A stretch of 64,000 nucleotides of DNA from Nereocystis luetkeana (taxonomy: Eukaryota > Sar > Phaeophyceae > Laminariales > Laminariaceae). Every line of letters starts with the position of its first letter. The first letter of the stretch is position 1. The notes below the pieces were generated by a model that searched no databases, was not told the origin of the DNA, and saw only the letters and a program-made list of their open reading frames with translations. Location of the stretch: positions 7,948,406 to 8,012,405 of the forward strand of contig JARUPZ010000018.1 of the NCBI GenBank assembly GCA_031213475.1, written 5' to 3'. A program made the position numbers and the translations under genes. Below are positions 21,555 to 33,520 of the stretch, one piece after another.

Positions 21555-22157
21555 AGACATAATCAACTCCCACAGCGCTCGATCAGGGCCCAGGCACGGC
21601 GGTCAACGCCTCGCACCCTTCTAATCCATCTTAAACACTACCATGGGTCGACGGGAGTTTGGTGTCAGCACGGCACGGCAACCTTCTGGCGGACGCGTGC
21701 TACGCTAGGGATACGCACGTAGCACCCTAATGTTTATGGGGTTATTCACTTCAAGAGCTCCGTGTAACCACCGAAAACTGACTACGCATAGAGAAAATAG
21801 TGCAGACTTATGGCCGTTCTCATCGGAGAGCTTTCCCCCCATAATATTCATATTTTTTTCGCGCATTTTTTTAATGTTCCAAATTTTTCCTGATTTTCTT
21901 TTTTTAAAATATGCGAAATTTGAGTTTCCTGACATTGTTGATTTTAAAGGATGTAAAAAATTGTGACAGAACGCCTCCGTATCTTGATATATATTTTCAA
22001 AATTTCCAACCATACTTTGGAATTTCAAGGGAAAAATTGCCCCCCCACAAGAAAGGCCCTTCACCCGATGAAAAATCCCATGGCCTAGGTGCTTAAGAAT
22101 AGTAATGCGCAGAGAAAATGGGATACATACCGGGTCGTATCTCAGTCGAGGAACTCT
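21555..22157. other. AT-rich spacer between the two LTR elements
   Basis: No coding signal. Long T-rich runs lie around 21830-21920. Confidence 0.5.
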
Positions 22158-22434
22158 TGTTATGATACTGCTTTGTATGAGGTTGAAAGCCCGGTAATTA
22201 CCTGGGTTCTGGCGCTGGGATCGTATTTGTAGTACTTGGAAGGCGTATCTTAGGTGGAAAACCCAGGGGTTTTCCAGAGAGGCACGAGCGTGGCCCCAGT
22301 CTCCGTCGTGCACGAAAGGAATGAAGTGGCTCTTCTATCTCTAAGCGAACATCAACGTGAGTACCAACGAGTGCCGGCTTAATAGGCAGATCTGTCCAGG
22401 GATACAAAGGGTCCCGCTCTCCGTGATCTTAACA
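22158..22434 (+). repeat. gypsy 5' LTR
   Basis: 277 bp; TGTTA at the start and TAACA at the end form short inverted termini. It matches 34134-34409. Confidence 0.95.
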
Positions 22435-22436
22435 AG

Positions 22437-22454
22437 TGGCGTCGACGGCAGGCT
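22437..22454 (+). other. primer-binding site candidate
   Basis: TGGCGTCGACGGCAGGCT begins two bases after the LTR. TGG is the complement of a tRNA CCA end. The tRNA cannot be named without the host tRNA set. Confidence 0.55.
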
Positions 22455-22666
22455 CCCCAAGCGCTCGTAGTGCTCGATGAGTGGCTCGCCATGCCCTCAT
22501 CACCGCTAGACAAGTTGCTGAAGCACGAGCCGTGGATACTGCCACCGCAGCTCCTTCGTTACACGACCCTGAGATCCGCCGAATGCCGCCCCCCCCGGCC
22601 CCGGTGTCCCCCCCTGCCCCGGTGCCCTCCCCTGCCCCGATGTGTTTCGCCTGCCCCTGACTCAGC

Positions 22667-25600
22667 ATGCCACGGACACCAAAGGCGAAGGAGGAGTCCC
22701 CCAGCCCCTCCAGGTCTGCCAGCGGCCTGAGGACTTACGGCTCCTCTCCCTCGTCGGGAGAGCGGACACCCCAGCGTCCGGGCCGGACGGATTTGGACGA
22801 CGCTGTGTACTACGAGGCCCGCAGTTCCGAGGACAAAGAGCGGACGGCGATACAAGACGCCGCAAGGGAGACAGCGCTGGACGGGGATCAAGCCCCGCCC
22901 CCCCAACTACCAGAGGCCTGGACCTCCCTCTCGGTCGAGGCTCAGGCGGCCCTCATCCGGCGCTGGTCGGACGTCCCGGACCTCGGCGGGGGAACCACGG
23001 CCCAATGCTCGACCCCAGCTCGGGCCGATGCTGCCGCAGCCGAGTGGCCTCTTGCTGCAGCCGACGGTCACCCCGATGTCGCGGCGGCAGAACGGGCCTT
23101 GACAGCCGCCGAGACCCTCCGAGCGACCTCGGCGAAAACCGCCCGCCGCCGGGCGCAGGCGCTCACGGAGGCCGAGACTGTGGCATCAGCGGCCGCTCGC
23201 ACCGCCGCCGACGCTAGCACTGATTCGGAGGCCGCAAACAACTCTTCGAAGGAGGCCGCCGTGGCCTCGGAGGACGCCGCACGCTCCGCCTCCCGCGCCC
23301 AGGCCTCCATATCCCGCGCCAGGGAAGCTCTGCGGGCGGCGCGGGCGGACAGCAGCACGAAGCCCCGTCGTGTTGCCGAGACGAGACGCTCAGGGGAGCG
23401 CCTTCCCCTCGCCGAGACCGCGACAACCGCCACTCCAGCCCCCGGTTTTGACTCTTCCGCCACGCTCCCTCCTAGCGCCATCGCGGTCGACGCCCGGATC
23501 AAGCGTACCGGGGATCTGGATTTCTTCCAGGGGAGTGTCGCCTGCATGGCCGCTGCCACAAATTCATGCTTCCCCTTAGAGGCGGCTTCGAAGGTGGTCT
23601 CTGCCGCTCGCGAGCTCCGACTTGACATGCCCGAGGACGACCTCTCCGTCCACGACGCTTGGCTGGTCATGGCGGGTGACAGCTGGAAGGCCCAGCAACG
23701 CCGGGAGCACACCATGGCCCTCGTGAAAAGCCTGCGGCAGGCGCACGATTTGTGCTCCGCCACCGTTTTTTGGCCGACCCCGACGGAGTATGGGCGCCAC
23801 TGCAAGCGCCGGGCGGACCTCGGCGCCCAGGGACAACGGCTCCCGGACGTCGGACAGGGCTCGGGTCAGGCCCACGCCCCCTCCAACCCCCTCTCGGACG
23901 ACAGGACTCACCGGCCCCCGGGGCACCAACACCTGGGAGTCCCCGACAACTCGGGGGCCCGTGACCACCCCTACCGCTGCGATGACGCCCGGGACCGCTG
24001 GCGTCCAAGCACGGGGGGAGCCTCGACAGGCCAAGACGGCAAGGCCCGCCGCGGACAGGGTTCAGACCATGGCAGGAGCACATTCCGGCGAAACGGGGCT
24101 GGTCGGCGGCGGAACCGGGGCCAGGGGGAGGACAGCTCGAGCGACGGGCGAAATTGGAGCTACCGCCCGCAGGGAGACGCGTCTCAGGCCAACTCTTCGA
24201 GGTCCTCCACGGACGGCGGCGGCGAAAGCCCCGTTCCCGAAGTCACCACCGGCTCCAAGAGGCAAGTGGTTCCCTCGCTGGCGGAAGTTGCTTCCTCCGC
24301 CGCGCTTCTTGGTCGCCTGACCATGTCCGAGGACCGCGCCATGCCCGTGTCGTCTAACCTTGCCCACGCTCGCACGGCGGCGATCGACGCCGCCGCCGCC
24401 GCCGCCGCGAAAAAGCACACCGCAGACGTCGAACGGGCGTACAAACACCTGGGACTGAAGGATATTTCACGCATTTCTGTTCTACCTTTTCCCTCCTCGA
24501 TCAACCCTTCTGACGCCGCGCAGCAACTAACTCGTTCGGTTAAGGCCTCCACGTCTGATATTCTCATGATGTGCAACGATGGCAGCCACGAAGGCCTCAG
24601 TTCTACCGATTGGATCCCCGGTTGGGAGTACCCCCTCAAGAAATCCTTCGCGCGCGCCATCGCACCTGACAGGCCCACGACCGCCCCCCTCACTACCTTG
24701 ATGGATGATTGTTTTGGGCAGGTGTCGCGCGCCCTCGCAGCTGGATCGACGGGACCGGAAGCGTTCACGCTCCTCCTGAGGCTGCTGAGCAACCACTTCG
24801 ATCGCACCGACACGGGGGCCAGCTACACCAAGTTGCATAATTTGGCGTACCTAACGGGACCCCCTTTTGCGATTTTAGCCGTGCTTTTCGTGGAGTGGTG
24901 TCGGCAGCGACGGGGACTGAGCGTGTTTTGGCTCCGGGGGCGGAGGTTGTTTTGGAGGTTTTTCGGATGGCAGTGAACGAACAGTTCCCCAGCTTGATGC
25001 CCACGCTGTACCCGGGAGTTTTGGCTACCGTGTCGAGGCCGTTTGGTAATTTGGACGCCATGTGGCTGGCTTTTGAGACTCTCGCGAATAATAAGACACC
25101 TGCCATCAACGGCGAAAAATATTTTTCTTTGCCTGCTTCTTCGACGAGTGTGCGGTCATCCACCCCGTCGGGGCCCCGGCCCGCCGGTAATGGTCGCGGC
25201 CAGGGCCGGACGCTTCCCCAGTCGCCTGTTTGGCAGACGGGGTCGCGCAATAATCCGCTTGTGATTAACGTCCACAAATCCATCCCTGACTGCCTCGACC
25301 CGTGGCTTGACACCGCTTCCAACTGCTGGCCCCTAGAAGAACACCACTATGCTGAAGTTCACGCTGTTTGCATGTCCATCCAGACCGAGGACCCCCCTCT
25401 CTGGAGCGGTCTACTTTCATCGTCCGCCCGCGCGGCCGCCCTCAGCGAAAACCGAGGCCGCTGTTTGAACTGCCACGAAGACTCACACTCCCTCAGACAG
25501 TGTAGGCATCCCTTTCAAAACCTCAGCGGTATTCTCAATCCCGACCTCGGAACTCTCGGCGACGACGGCGCGGCGTTTCGTCGTTGGCAAGAACGCATGA

Positions 25601-25899
25601 CCCGACACCGCCGCGAAAATAACTCACGGCCGAACAGGAACAACCACAAGAAAAACAGGCGACGTTCAGACCATTCGAGTGGACAGCATCACGGCCAGGG
25701 CCACAGACAAGGTGACGGCTACAACACACACGCGGAGCGAGGGCACCAACATTCTAACTCCGGCCACCACGGTGGTGGTTGGACCAACTCTGCCTCTTCC
25801 ACCGCGGCTCCCGCTTCGGGGGTTCGCTACGGTGCCTCGCATAATTCGGACGGTAACCCCAACGGACGCCATCCGGGCACCTTCCGCGCCGGTAACTGA
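22667..25899 (+). pseudogene. gypsy gag region
   Basis: From the ATG at 22667 a frame runs to 24976, but the meaningful reading moves to another frame at a C5T4 run (about 24859-24868), where a GTPFxDFxRAFR-like block straddles the shift. It then continues to a TGA at 25897-25899. The first part is Ala-rich and probably helical (about 23030-23370), followed by a Gly/Arg/Ser-rich basic stretch (about 23800-24220) and a capsid-like helical part. A CX2CX4HX4C zinc knuckle (CLNCHEDSHSLRQC, about 25464) and a basic tail rich in Arg, His and Asn follow, typical of nucleocapsid. The TGA may be the natural end of gag, because the same frame stays open beyond it. Confidence 0.75.
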
Positions 25900-26817
25900 C
25901 AGGTCGACGGCGGTTCGGCTCCTCCTGCCCGCCCGCCGCCAGCATTGCCGGGAGAAAATACATTGATTTCACAAGATACACGCGTCCCAGGCTCGCTCAG
26001 CACTCAGCGTCGTCCAGCGCCGCCCCCCTCCCGCACGTTGCTCCGTACTTCGGACCGACGCAGCGACTATGCTCCACCGGTTCTACCGGGGAGTCCCCGG
26101 GCGTCTTCGCCGACGTCGGGAGCCCGCGCCTCGAACGCCGCTCCCCTCACCCTGGGCACGAGAGCAGGCGAGATACACGCCCCTCTCCCGAACCACGCAC
26201 CGCACGGCACCACGCGTGTCGCGCCGTCGCGTCGTTCTTTTCAGCGAGAGTATCCCCTTCTTTCACCTCCCGGCCATGCGGTGGCGGTCGGTTTGAGGTG
26301 CGGGAAGGCAAACACCAAAACCCCGAGATCTCGGTTGAAGCTCGACTCGGCGTCTCCTCGCAATAACGGTGGCCGCCCAATCCTTTTTCCTATTAAGGAA
26401 GAGTCGACAAGATTAGCTACCTCGTCCTCCTTCCCCACCAGGTCTACAGGACGAAAGCCCTCTCCGGTGGACCCTTTGTTGCCCCCCACCGAAGCACCGT
26501 TCTTGAAGTCGTCTACAGGGTCTGCAGGCCCTCTTTCGTATTCGCGCACGCCACTCCACGTGCGCTGCGCTCCTTCGGCTCCTGTGGAACAGGCAAAAAC
26601 TGGTACTGCCCGTCGAGCCAGTGGTGACTCCGCAGCCTCCGGTCAGATCAACCGGACAGCATACCCGTTAAATTCGGAAGAATCGCAGCTCTCGTCAAGA
26701 AGAACGGGCTCAGAGCCCCCTGCCCCCTTTGGTCCAGGACAGGGATCATCGGGCGCAGTAAGAGAACCTTCTGGCGATTTTTTGCCCTCGGGCAATGGTG
26801 ACACTGAGCCAGTATAA
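25900..26817 (+). pseudogene. gag-pol linker
   Basis: The frame after the gag stop encodes about 300 residues rich in Pro, Ser, Arg and Thr without a recognisable domain, ending at TAA 26815-26817. The following NADAR-protease frame is the same frame, so the TAA is either a point change in one long gag-pol frame or a true boundary. Confidence 0.5.
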
Positions 26818-28842
26818 GTGGAGCCGGACTCGCCTCGTGCACCAGGGGCTCAGTGTTCTCAGAGAAGCACACTTCCCCAAACACACACCGCAACGGCGGC
26901 CACCGACGACTCGACACCTTCGGTCTTTGACCCTACTCTCGAGAATTCAGCGAAGCGGGCGGTACTTTTCGGGCAACCCCCCTCCTATTTTTCGCAGTGG
27001 TCCCTCTCGTTTTTTGTCATTGACGAGGTGACATATTCCTGCGCGGAGCAGTACATGATGGCTGAAAAGGCTCACCTTTTTCTGGACCACGACACAGCCG
27101 AGCGGATTATGGTCTCGCCAGACCCTCGCGAACAGAAACGCCTCGGTCGAGGCGTGCGCAACTTCGACTGCGCTACTTGGGACCGCGTTCGGGAAGACGC
27201 CGTCCTTGCTGGTTCCTTTGCCAAATTCACGCAGAACCCGGTCATGAAGCAGCACCTATTGAGCACTGGCAACAAAATTTTGGCTGAAGCCAGCCCTTTT
27301 GACTCCGTGTGGGGCATTGGTCTCCGGGCAGATGACCCCGAGGCTCAAGACCCCTCTCGGTGGCGTGGCAAACATTTGCTCGGGAAAGCTCTTTCCACCG
27401 TTCGCGACACCCTCCGCTCAAGTGAGGCCGGGTTGGTACCCCCCGCCTCTTCTCATCAATTTTGCACTCCAACCACGACTGACAGAATACATGAGATTTC
27501 TCCAGCGCCGCCTGGCCCTTTGGCCGTGGCCCGCGCTTGCCTAGGTCCTCCCTTGGAGTTTTCGACCTATTTTTCTGAAGCGCCGGCTGATCATAGCCCC
27601 GAGGTTTTGGCTGTCGCACCTAGTGTCGACCCCTCCCTCGCGCTGCCAGAACACGGCCCCTGCCTCGTCGAGGGCACCATTACCCTCGACGACGCCTCTT
27701 TTACAACCAAAATCGCGATCCACAGCGGAGCTGGCGTTCTTGCCCCTTTTGGCTGCGTGGCGCTTCTTGACACTGGCTCCCCACAGACCTTCATTCGGCA
27801 AGATGTTTTGGATCTCATGCTCACGGTTGGTGCCGCGTCCACCGCGTGCGAGGAGAAATGCGCCCCTCGTTCCTGGGGGGGTTTTGGCGAATCAACCCCT
27901 CTAAAGACATCGACGAGAGTGCGCCTGAGCGATCAATTTTTTCGAGAAAATGAGCCTACGTGCTCCCTCGCAGTTTGGGCCTGCGTGGTTCCCCCCTCAG
28001 TGATGCAGCATGCAGTACTGCTGGGACGTGACAGCTGGATGCGTTTTAATAGCCGCTCCTACCGCTCTCGCCCACCCCGGCCGTCAGACAGTCGCGTTTT
28101 TGGCGAGTTGGAGTTGCTTCACCACACCCCGACAGGCACGTCCGTGTACGCCATCGACCCCGCCGCTTCGGGTGGAGGCTTTTATCTCCGCTACGAGGGC
28201 GCGGCGGGCGTCACCCTGTCTGACGATCCTCAACTCCTTGTGGTTAATTTGGTTCGAAGCGATGGCTCCCCGGCACTCACTGGGCACTACTTGGTCGACA
28301 TGATACCTCAGTCCGACCTGCCCTCGGCTGAGCAGCACTTCGTCGCCTCCGGGCGACAGGTTCTTCCCCTCGTTGGCGTGGCGGCCCTCGAGCCTGGAGA
28401 TATCCTCGGCGTCGCCCACGCCCCACCGCTGAGCGTTCCACTGGGCGTTTTGCATCAGGACAACCGAGCCCCCAGCCCTCCGTCAGGACTATCTGAGGTG
28501 GCTCCGGTCTCGCCAGTTTCAACTTCCCCCCTAGCAGCTCCGAGCTCTCCTTCGCCTGCACTGCTTGAGCGTTTGAGCCTAGAACAGCGCGTTTCGTTCC
28601 TGGGCGTCTGGGCACGTTTGCCGCCGCATCTGCGGGAGGTGGCTTTTGACCTTCACGGCACGGACTGGACCCCTGAGACCATCGAACAACTGGGAGATGT
28701 TCTCTGCGATTTTCCGGACGTATTCTCAAAGTCCAAATCTGATTTTGGTTCCTGCTCGTTGATGCCTTTCGTGGTTTCGGTCCCGGAAGGAAGCCCTCCT
28801 GTCACGTCCAGGCCGCACCGCATCAACCCCATCCTGGCCTAG
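26818..28842 (+). pseudogene. NADAR domain fused to retroviral-type aspartic protease
   Basis: This continuous 674-codon frame lies between gag and RT. Residues about 48-200 (26959-27417) show the whole NADAR (YbiA/DUF1768) signature in order: YFSQWSLSFF, YSCAEQYMMAEKA, RLGRGVRNFD, KFTQNP, LLSTGNKILAEASP, D..WGIGL, WRGKHLLGKAL..VR. Known NADAR proteins act on ADP-ribose compounds; some remove ADP-ribose from guanine bases. A retropepsin follows, with active site LLDTGSPQTF (Asp codon at 27769) and the C-terminal block LLGRDSW. A conserved-looking spacer (about 28150-28440) and a pre-RT segment come next. A TAG at 28840-28842 ends the frame just before RT, which continues in the same frame. 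The NADAR part has no stop or shift. Confidence 0.85.
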
Positions 28843-29650
28843 GAAGTGGAGGCCACCTTGGATCAGTATCTACCGGCGGGTCTGATCCAGCACTCGACCT
28901 CTCCGTACTCGAGCCCGCTGGTGGTCATCCCGAAGAAATCAGGAGGCGTTCGGATCACAGTGAACTACAAGAAACTCAACCAGATCAGCAACCTCAGCCA
29001 GCTGCATATTCCTCGCGTGGATCAAGTTCTCATCTCCCTGGGGAAGGGACGGGTGTTTTCTCTCTTCGATTTGGTCTCCTCGTTCCACCAAATTACGGCG
29101 CACAAAGACATCGTCCCCCTCACGGCATTTTGCACTCCTACGGGGCTCTACGAGTGGCTCGTCATGCCCCAAGGCAGCAGTGCTTGGCCCGGCTGGTTCG
29201 TCAAAGTTAATAACGAAGTCATCAAAGGCCTGGCACAGGTGGCGGCCTACCTCGATGATGTGATCGTTTTCGACTCTGATCCGACGGCCCACGTCAAGAC
29301 GATACGGGCCCTTTTCGAACGCCTGCGCAAACACAACCTCAAGCTCTCCCCCTCGAAGGCTCGCCTCGGCGCCACGGGCGCTAATTTTCTGGGCCACTCC
29401 ATTTCGCCCGCGGGTATACGCCCCAATGCGGAAAAAGTTTCGGCTTTGTTGAAAATGCCCATGCCCAAGAACCTCAAGCAGGTCCGAGCATTGATGGGCG
29501 GCGTGGGGTATTATTGCAAATTCCTGCCCGACCTGTCTAAAAGGATCCGGCCTCTCACTGCCCTCCTCCGGAAGGGGGTTAAGTACGCCTTTACGCCGGC
29601 CATGGAAGTTATCGTTCGCCAGATCCTCGCCGAGCTCGCTGCCCCACCAT
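28843..29650 (+). pseudogene. gypsy reverse transcriptase
   Basis: It starts directly after the TAG at 28840. Blocks in order: YSSPLVVIPKKSGGVRI, FSLFDLVSSFHQI (first catalytic Asp), YEWLVMPQGSSAWP, and AAYLDDVIVF (catalytic Asp pair at about 29254-29259). Thumb blocks HNLKLSPSKARL, FLGHSISPAGI and VRALMGGVGYYCKFL then follow. All three catalytic aspartates are present. The frame shifts by one base near 29645-29655, at the RT/RNase H boundary. Confidence 0.85.
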
Positions 29651-31400
29651 TTTGGTCTTCCCGGACTGGGACGCTGTAGCCGACGGCTCCCGCCCCTTTC
29701 GCGTGTACTGTGACGCCTGCATCGACGGTTTTGGTGCCGCGCTTGAACAAGAACAACTGGACGGCTCGGTACGGCCCATTGCGTATATCAGCCGCGCTAC
29801 TCTCGATTCCGAGAGACACTGGGCCCCGTTGGACCTCGAAGCGGGCAGCATTGTCTGGGCTATCAAGCGACTCCGCGGCTACCTATGGGGGACAAAGTTT
29901 CGCATCTTTTCGGATCACAAGGCACTTGAGAGCATCGGCAAAGTAGGGGATCACAACGCGCGAGTTCAGCGGTGGCTCGAGTTCCTCACAGCGTTCGACT
30001 ACACCCTCGAGTACCGCAAGGGCACCGCCAACGGCAATGCTGATTTTCTCTCTCGCTTGCCAGAGCCAGCCACGGAACACGACCGCAGTGGGTCTAGCAG
30101 CCTCACACCCGTAGAGGACGGGGGTATCTTCCTCATCCAGGCCTGCGGGCTTCGCACTCGCTCTTCCCCGACCCCCGGTGTCGGCTTGGGTGGGCTGGTG
30201 CCCCGCATCGAACGTGCCGTCTTGGGTGGGCTGCCTTTCACCTCTTCGGATTTTCGCGATTTTCGCACACACGGGCCACGAATGAGGATTGACGACCTCT
30301 CTGCTCCTTCGGGGAGATTCGTCGCTCGTGCCTCTGCTTCCGTCGCCACCGTCGATCGCCGTCCTGGCTTGCGGGTTTTTTCACCTGCCGCCAACACCGC
30401 TTTCGCTTCGGTTTTCGTCGTACCCTCCGGGGGCAACCAGGGCTCTGCAGAAGCCCCCGCTGCAGCGACGATTGTCGCCCAGCACGCTCCTCCCCCGACG
30501 AGCACTTTACAGGGCGAAGATTCCGCCGTGAGCACTGCTCCGGCCGCGTCAGCCCCTTCAGGCCAGGGCAATGCAGAAGCCCCCGCTGCAGCGACGATTG
30601 TCGCCCAGCGCGCTCCTCCCCCGACGAGCACTTTACAGGGAGAAGATTCCGCCGGGAGCACTGCTCCGGCCGCATCTGCCCCTCCAGACCAGGGCAATGC
30701 AAAAGCCCCCGCTGCAGCGACGATTGTCGCCCAGCACGCTCCTCCCCCGACGAGCACTTTACAGGGCGAAGATTCCGCCGTGAGCACTGCTCCGGCCGCG
30801 TCAGTCCCTTCAGGCCAGGGCAATGCAGAAGCCCCCGCTGCAGCGACGATTGTCGCCCAGCACGCTCCTCCCCCGACTAGCAATATTCAGGGAGAAGATT
30901 CCGCTGTGATTATTGACCCGGCCGCGTTTACCCCATCGCCGCCTGGCACCCCGGCGCCCCCGAAGGTTTTGCCGTCTTCCGGCCGCATCTCCACTCGGAC
31001 GCGCCGACGAACGGCCGCCGCCGCTGGCTCCGCGCCGCCTGCTGTTGATTATGGCTTCGGGCCCGGCGGGGCCCCTAGACCATCCGCCCGGCGTGCTATC
31101 ACCCCGCCGCGAGCCCCACGACCGCGACCGACCGCGCCAGTCGTTTTGACCCCGGCTCCTGCCGCTTCGTTGGTCCCGACGGTACCCACCCCGTCCGACC
31201 GCGACCGCGCCGAGCCCGTGGGAACCCCTCTTTTACGGCTTCGGCTGCCAACTGACGCACCGCCCGTCCCCACGAATGACTTCGACGCTCTCGGCGCAGC
31301 TGCCGGCTTTCAATTTGGTGATTCTGCAGCGCGCTATTCGCACACCGCTTGGGCACGGGAAGAACAGGCCGAGCCCGCGTGCAACGCCGCCATGCGCTAG
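29650..31400 (+). pseudogene. gypsy RNase H and long linker
   Basis: The new frame opens with LVFPDWDAVADG and an RNase H with its acidic residues in place (YCDACIDGFGA, PLDLEAGSIVWA, IFSDHKALE) and a terminal ADFLSRLP at about 30060. About 440 residues of Pro/Ala/Ser-rich linker follow, including a four-unit tandem repeat, before a TAG at 31398-31400. The frame stays the same after the stop and leads into the integrase. Confidence 0.85.
30447..30950 (+). repeat. 126-bp coding tandem repeat, four units
   Basis: Units start at 30447, 30573, 30699 and 30825, each 126 bp, encoding a 42-residue repeat (AEAPAAATIVAQHAPPPTS, LQGEDSA). The frame is preserved. The first three units are nearly identical and the fourth has diverged at its end. 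Confidence 0.95.
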
Positions 31401-32625
31401 ATAGCCCTTGGCCGGCCTGAAATTTTGCCAGCCGACTTTTGGTCGTGTTTCCCTTCCCACCAGCGCCCTCCTTTTTCGGAGGTTCAGGAGCTGGCTACCA
31501 AAGCCCGTTTACACACTACCGACGCGGGCATCGTTCTACTCGTCCGGCAGCCGCCCCCCCCCCCTGCGTCAGGCACGCAACGCCCGGTGGGTCGTGCGGC
31601 CTGTTTATCGAATGACGAGCCTATCCGCATTTATGTGCCGCTCCTCATGCGCCCTTGGGTCATGCAGGCTTGCCATTCCACGGCTTCCTGCCACCTAGGA
31701 ACAGCGCGCACCCTACGTATGCTCGAACGTTTCTACTGACTGGTGGATCGGTATGAGCATCTGCACCCGGTGGTTGTTACGCCACTGCTTGAAGTGCCAG
31801 GCACGGAAACCGTCGCGGCAGACGGTCCGGTGGCCCATCACCACATTGCCCTTGCCAGAAGGACCCAGCATCGCCGTCAGCATTGGCTATTTCGGCCCCC
31901 TCCCTGTGACGCCTCGAGGAAATACGTACATCTTGCTTTTCACTGATCGTTTCAGCCGCCGAGCCGACATGTACGCCGTCACTGCGGCAGAGTTCACCGC
32001 TGAGGGCACGGCTAACATTCCTCTCTGGGGGTGCCTGCGCAGCATCCTCTCGGACAACGGCCTCCAATTCTGCTCCAAGCTTTCGCACGCCGTATATCAG
32101 CTTCTCGGGGTTCGAAAAATTGCCACCAGCTCCTACCACCCAAACGGCAACGGCGGGGTGGAACGTGTCAACCACACGATGGCCCAGATGCTGGCAATGG
32201 TCGTCAACGAGCTCCAGAACAACTGGGATGAACAGCTCCCTCATGTCGAATTTGCGTACAACAATTCGGTCAGTGCCGCCACGGGCTTGGCTCCCAACGA
32301 GGTACATAGGGATCGGCTGCCACGCCTCCCCCTCACGATTTTCGAGCGTGCTGGCGTCGCCGGCCACCAAAGCTTGGCCCGCGACCACCTCGCCTATTGC
32401 GACTTGGCGATGGACCGCCAGCAGCGCGCGTATGATATCGTTCGCGAACACCACGCCCTCACTGTTGCCCGTGTGAACCGCCGCAACTCCGCCTTCGCCG
32501 ACGCTCTGTGTCCGGTCCCCAGGTTTGACGTCGGCGGCTGGGCGTGGGTGTACAATACGGCGGCCACCATCCGCCAGGGGGCAAAACCCGACACGGGCGC
32601 CAAGGTCCTCAAGGCCAAACTCTGA
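31401..32625 (+). pseudogene. gypsy integrase
   Basis: The N-terminal HH-CC zinc domain is visible (ACHSTASCHLG, then HCLKCQARK). It is split by a 4-bp tandem duplication of ACTG (31735-31738, 31739-31742) that creates a TGA and shifts the frame. The core then reads in the shifted frame with FTDRF, LSDNGLQF and YHPNGNGGVERVN, the D, D and E of the catalytic triad, and YNNSVSAATGLAPNEV. A TGA at 32623-32625 and a further shift near 32662-32668 (C5 run) separate it from the tail. Confidence 0.85.
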
Positions 32626-33520
32626 CTCAACTGGACAGGCCCCTACAAAGTTCTCGCAGTTGGCCCCCTCCGCAGCGGACACCCCGGACGGGTCTCCTCT
32701 TGGGGCCAAGCTCCTGTATGTGGATCTCCCCTCCGACATGCCCGGCGCGGATGCCCGTCGGCGCGTTTCAGTTCAACGCTGCAAGCCCTGTGCCAACCCC
32801 CACGACCGTGGCGACATGTCGAAGTATTTGCCGGCGGGGTTGACACAGTACGTGCTCAACAACTTCTCCAAGAAATCTCCCCCGTACCACGTCACCCAGG
32901 ACGACGTCTCGACACCTCTTCACCGACTCGAAGTGGAAAAGGTTACCGGACACCAATCGGTTCGAGGTCGAGGTGGCGTCATCGCAGTGATGTACGAGAC
33001 GCACTGGACTGGACTCTCCCGTCGATCCTGGGAACGGAAAATGGACCTTCAGCTTTCTCGCCAAGCAATTTTGCGCTACTGGGCCGGCACCCCGAACCAG
33101 CATCGTCAAACCAACCGCCTGTACCGCCGAATGAGAATCGGCGCGGCACAACGGGAGCTCTCTCGGAATAACGGCCAGCGGTTTCTGGCATCCGGCTATG
33201 GCTGCGTCTCGCACGCCGACTGGCTCCGCCGATACTGCAACACCGTGCTTCCCAACGGGGCCCATTTTTGGTGCAAGGGCGACGACGGGCTGTGGTGGCT
33301 CGGGAAAATCAGCGCGACTACGCCCACGGATGGAGTATATTTAGTTCGATTCTTGGATGACCCGGGACCGATCAAGCTTCCTCTTTCTCCGGCGCGCTAC
33401 ACGACTTCGACGAGAGCTGTACGTGGCTCTTGGTGTCTCCAAATTCACTTGGCTAGCGCATTTGCACGGGGGGTCCAGCGTAACGTAGACGAATCTCGAG
33501 GCGCCGCCGTGGATAGCTGA
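32626..33520 (+). pseudogene. integrase tail with chromodomain-like and Tudor-like domains
   Basis: The reading frame settles at about 32668 and runs to 33520. After an integrase C-terminal segment (LNWTGPYKV, RVSVQRCKPC) comes a chromodomain-like stretch at about 32925-33090. It has LEVEKVTGHQ, VMYETHWTGL, SWERKMDL and ILRYW, with aromatic positions in the places expected for a methyl-lysine cage. Further on, about 33260-33410, WCKGDDGLWWLGKI followed by YLVRFLDDPGPIKL resembles a Tudor or related Royal-family barrel. Chromodomain tails of chromovirus integrases direct insertion to modified chromatin. The second domain is my inference from pattern only. Confidence 0.65.

Noticed and set aside
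29999-30883. 294-codon minus-strand frame
   Set aside because: Antisense shadow of the four 126-bp repeats of the gypsy linker.
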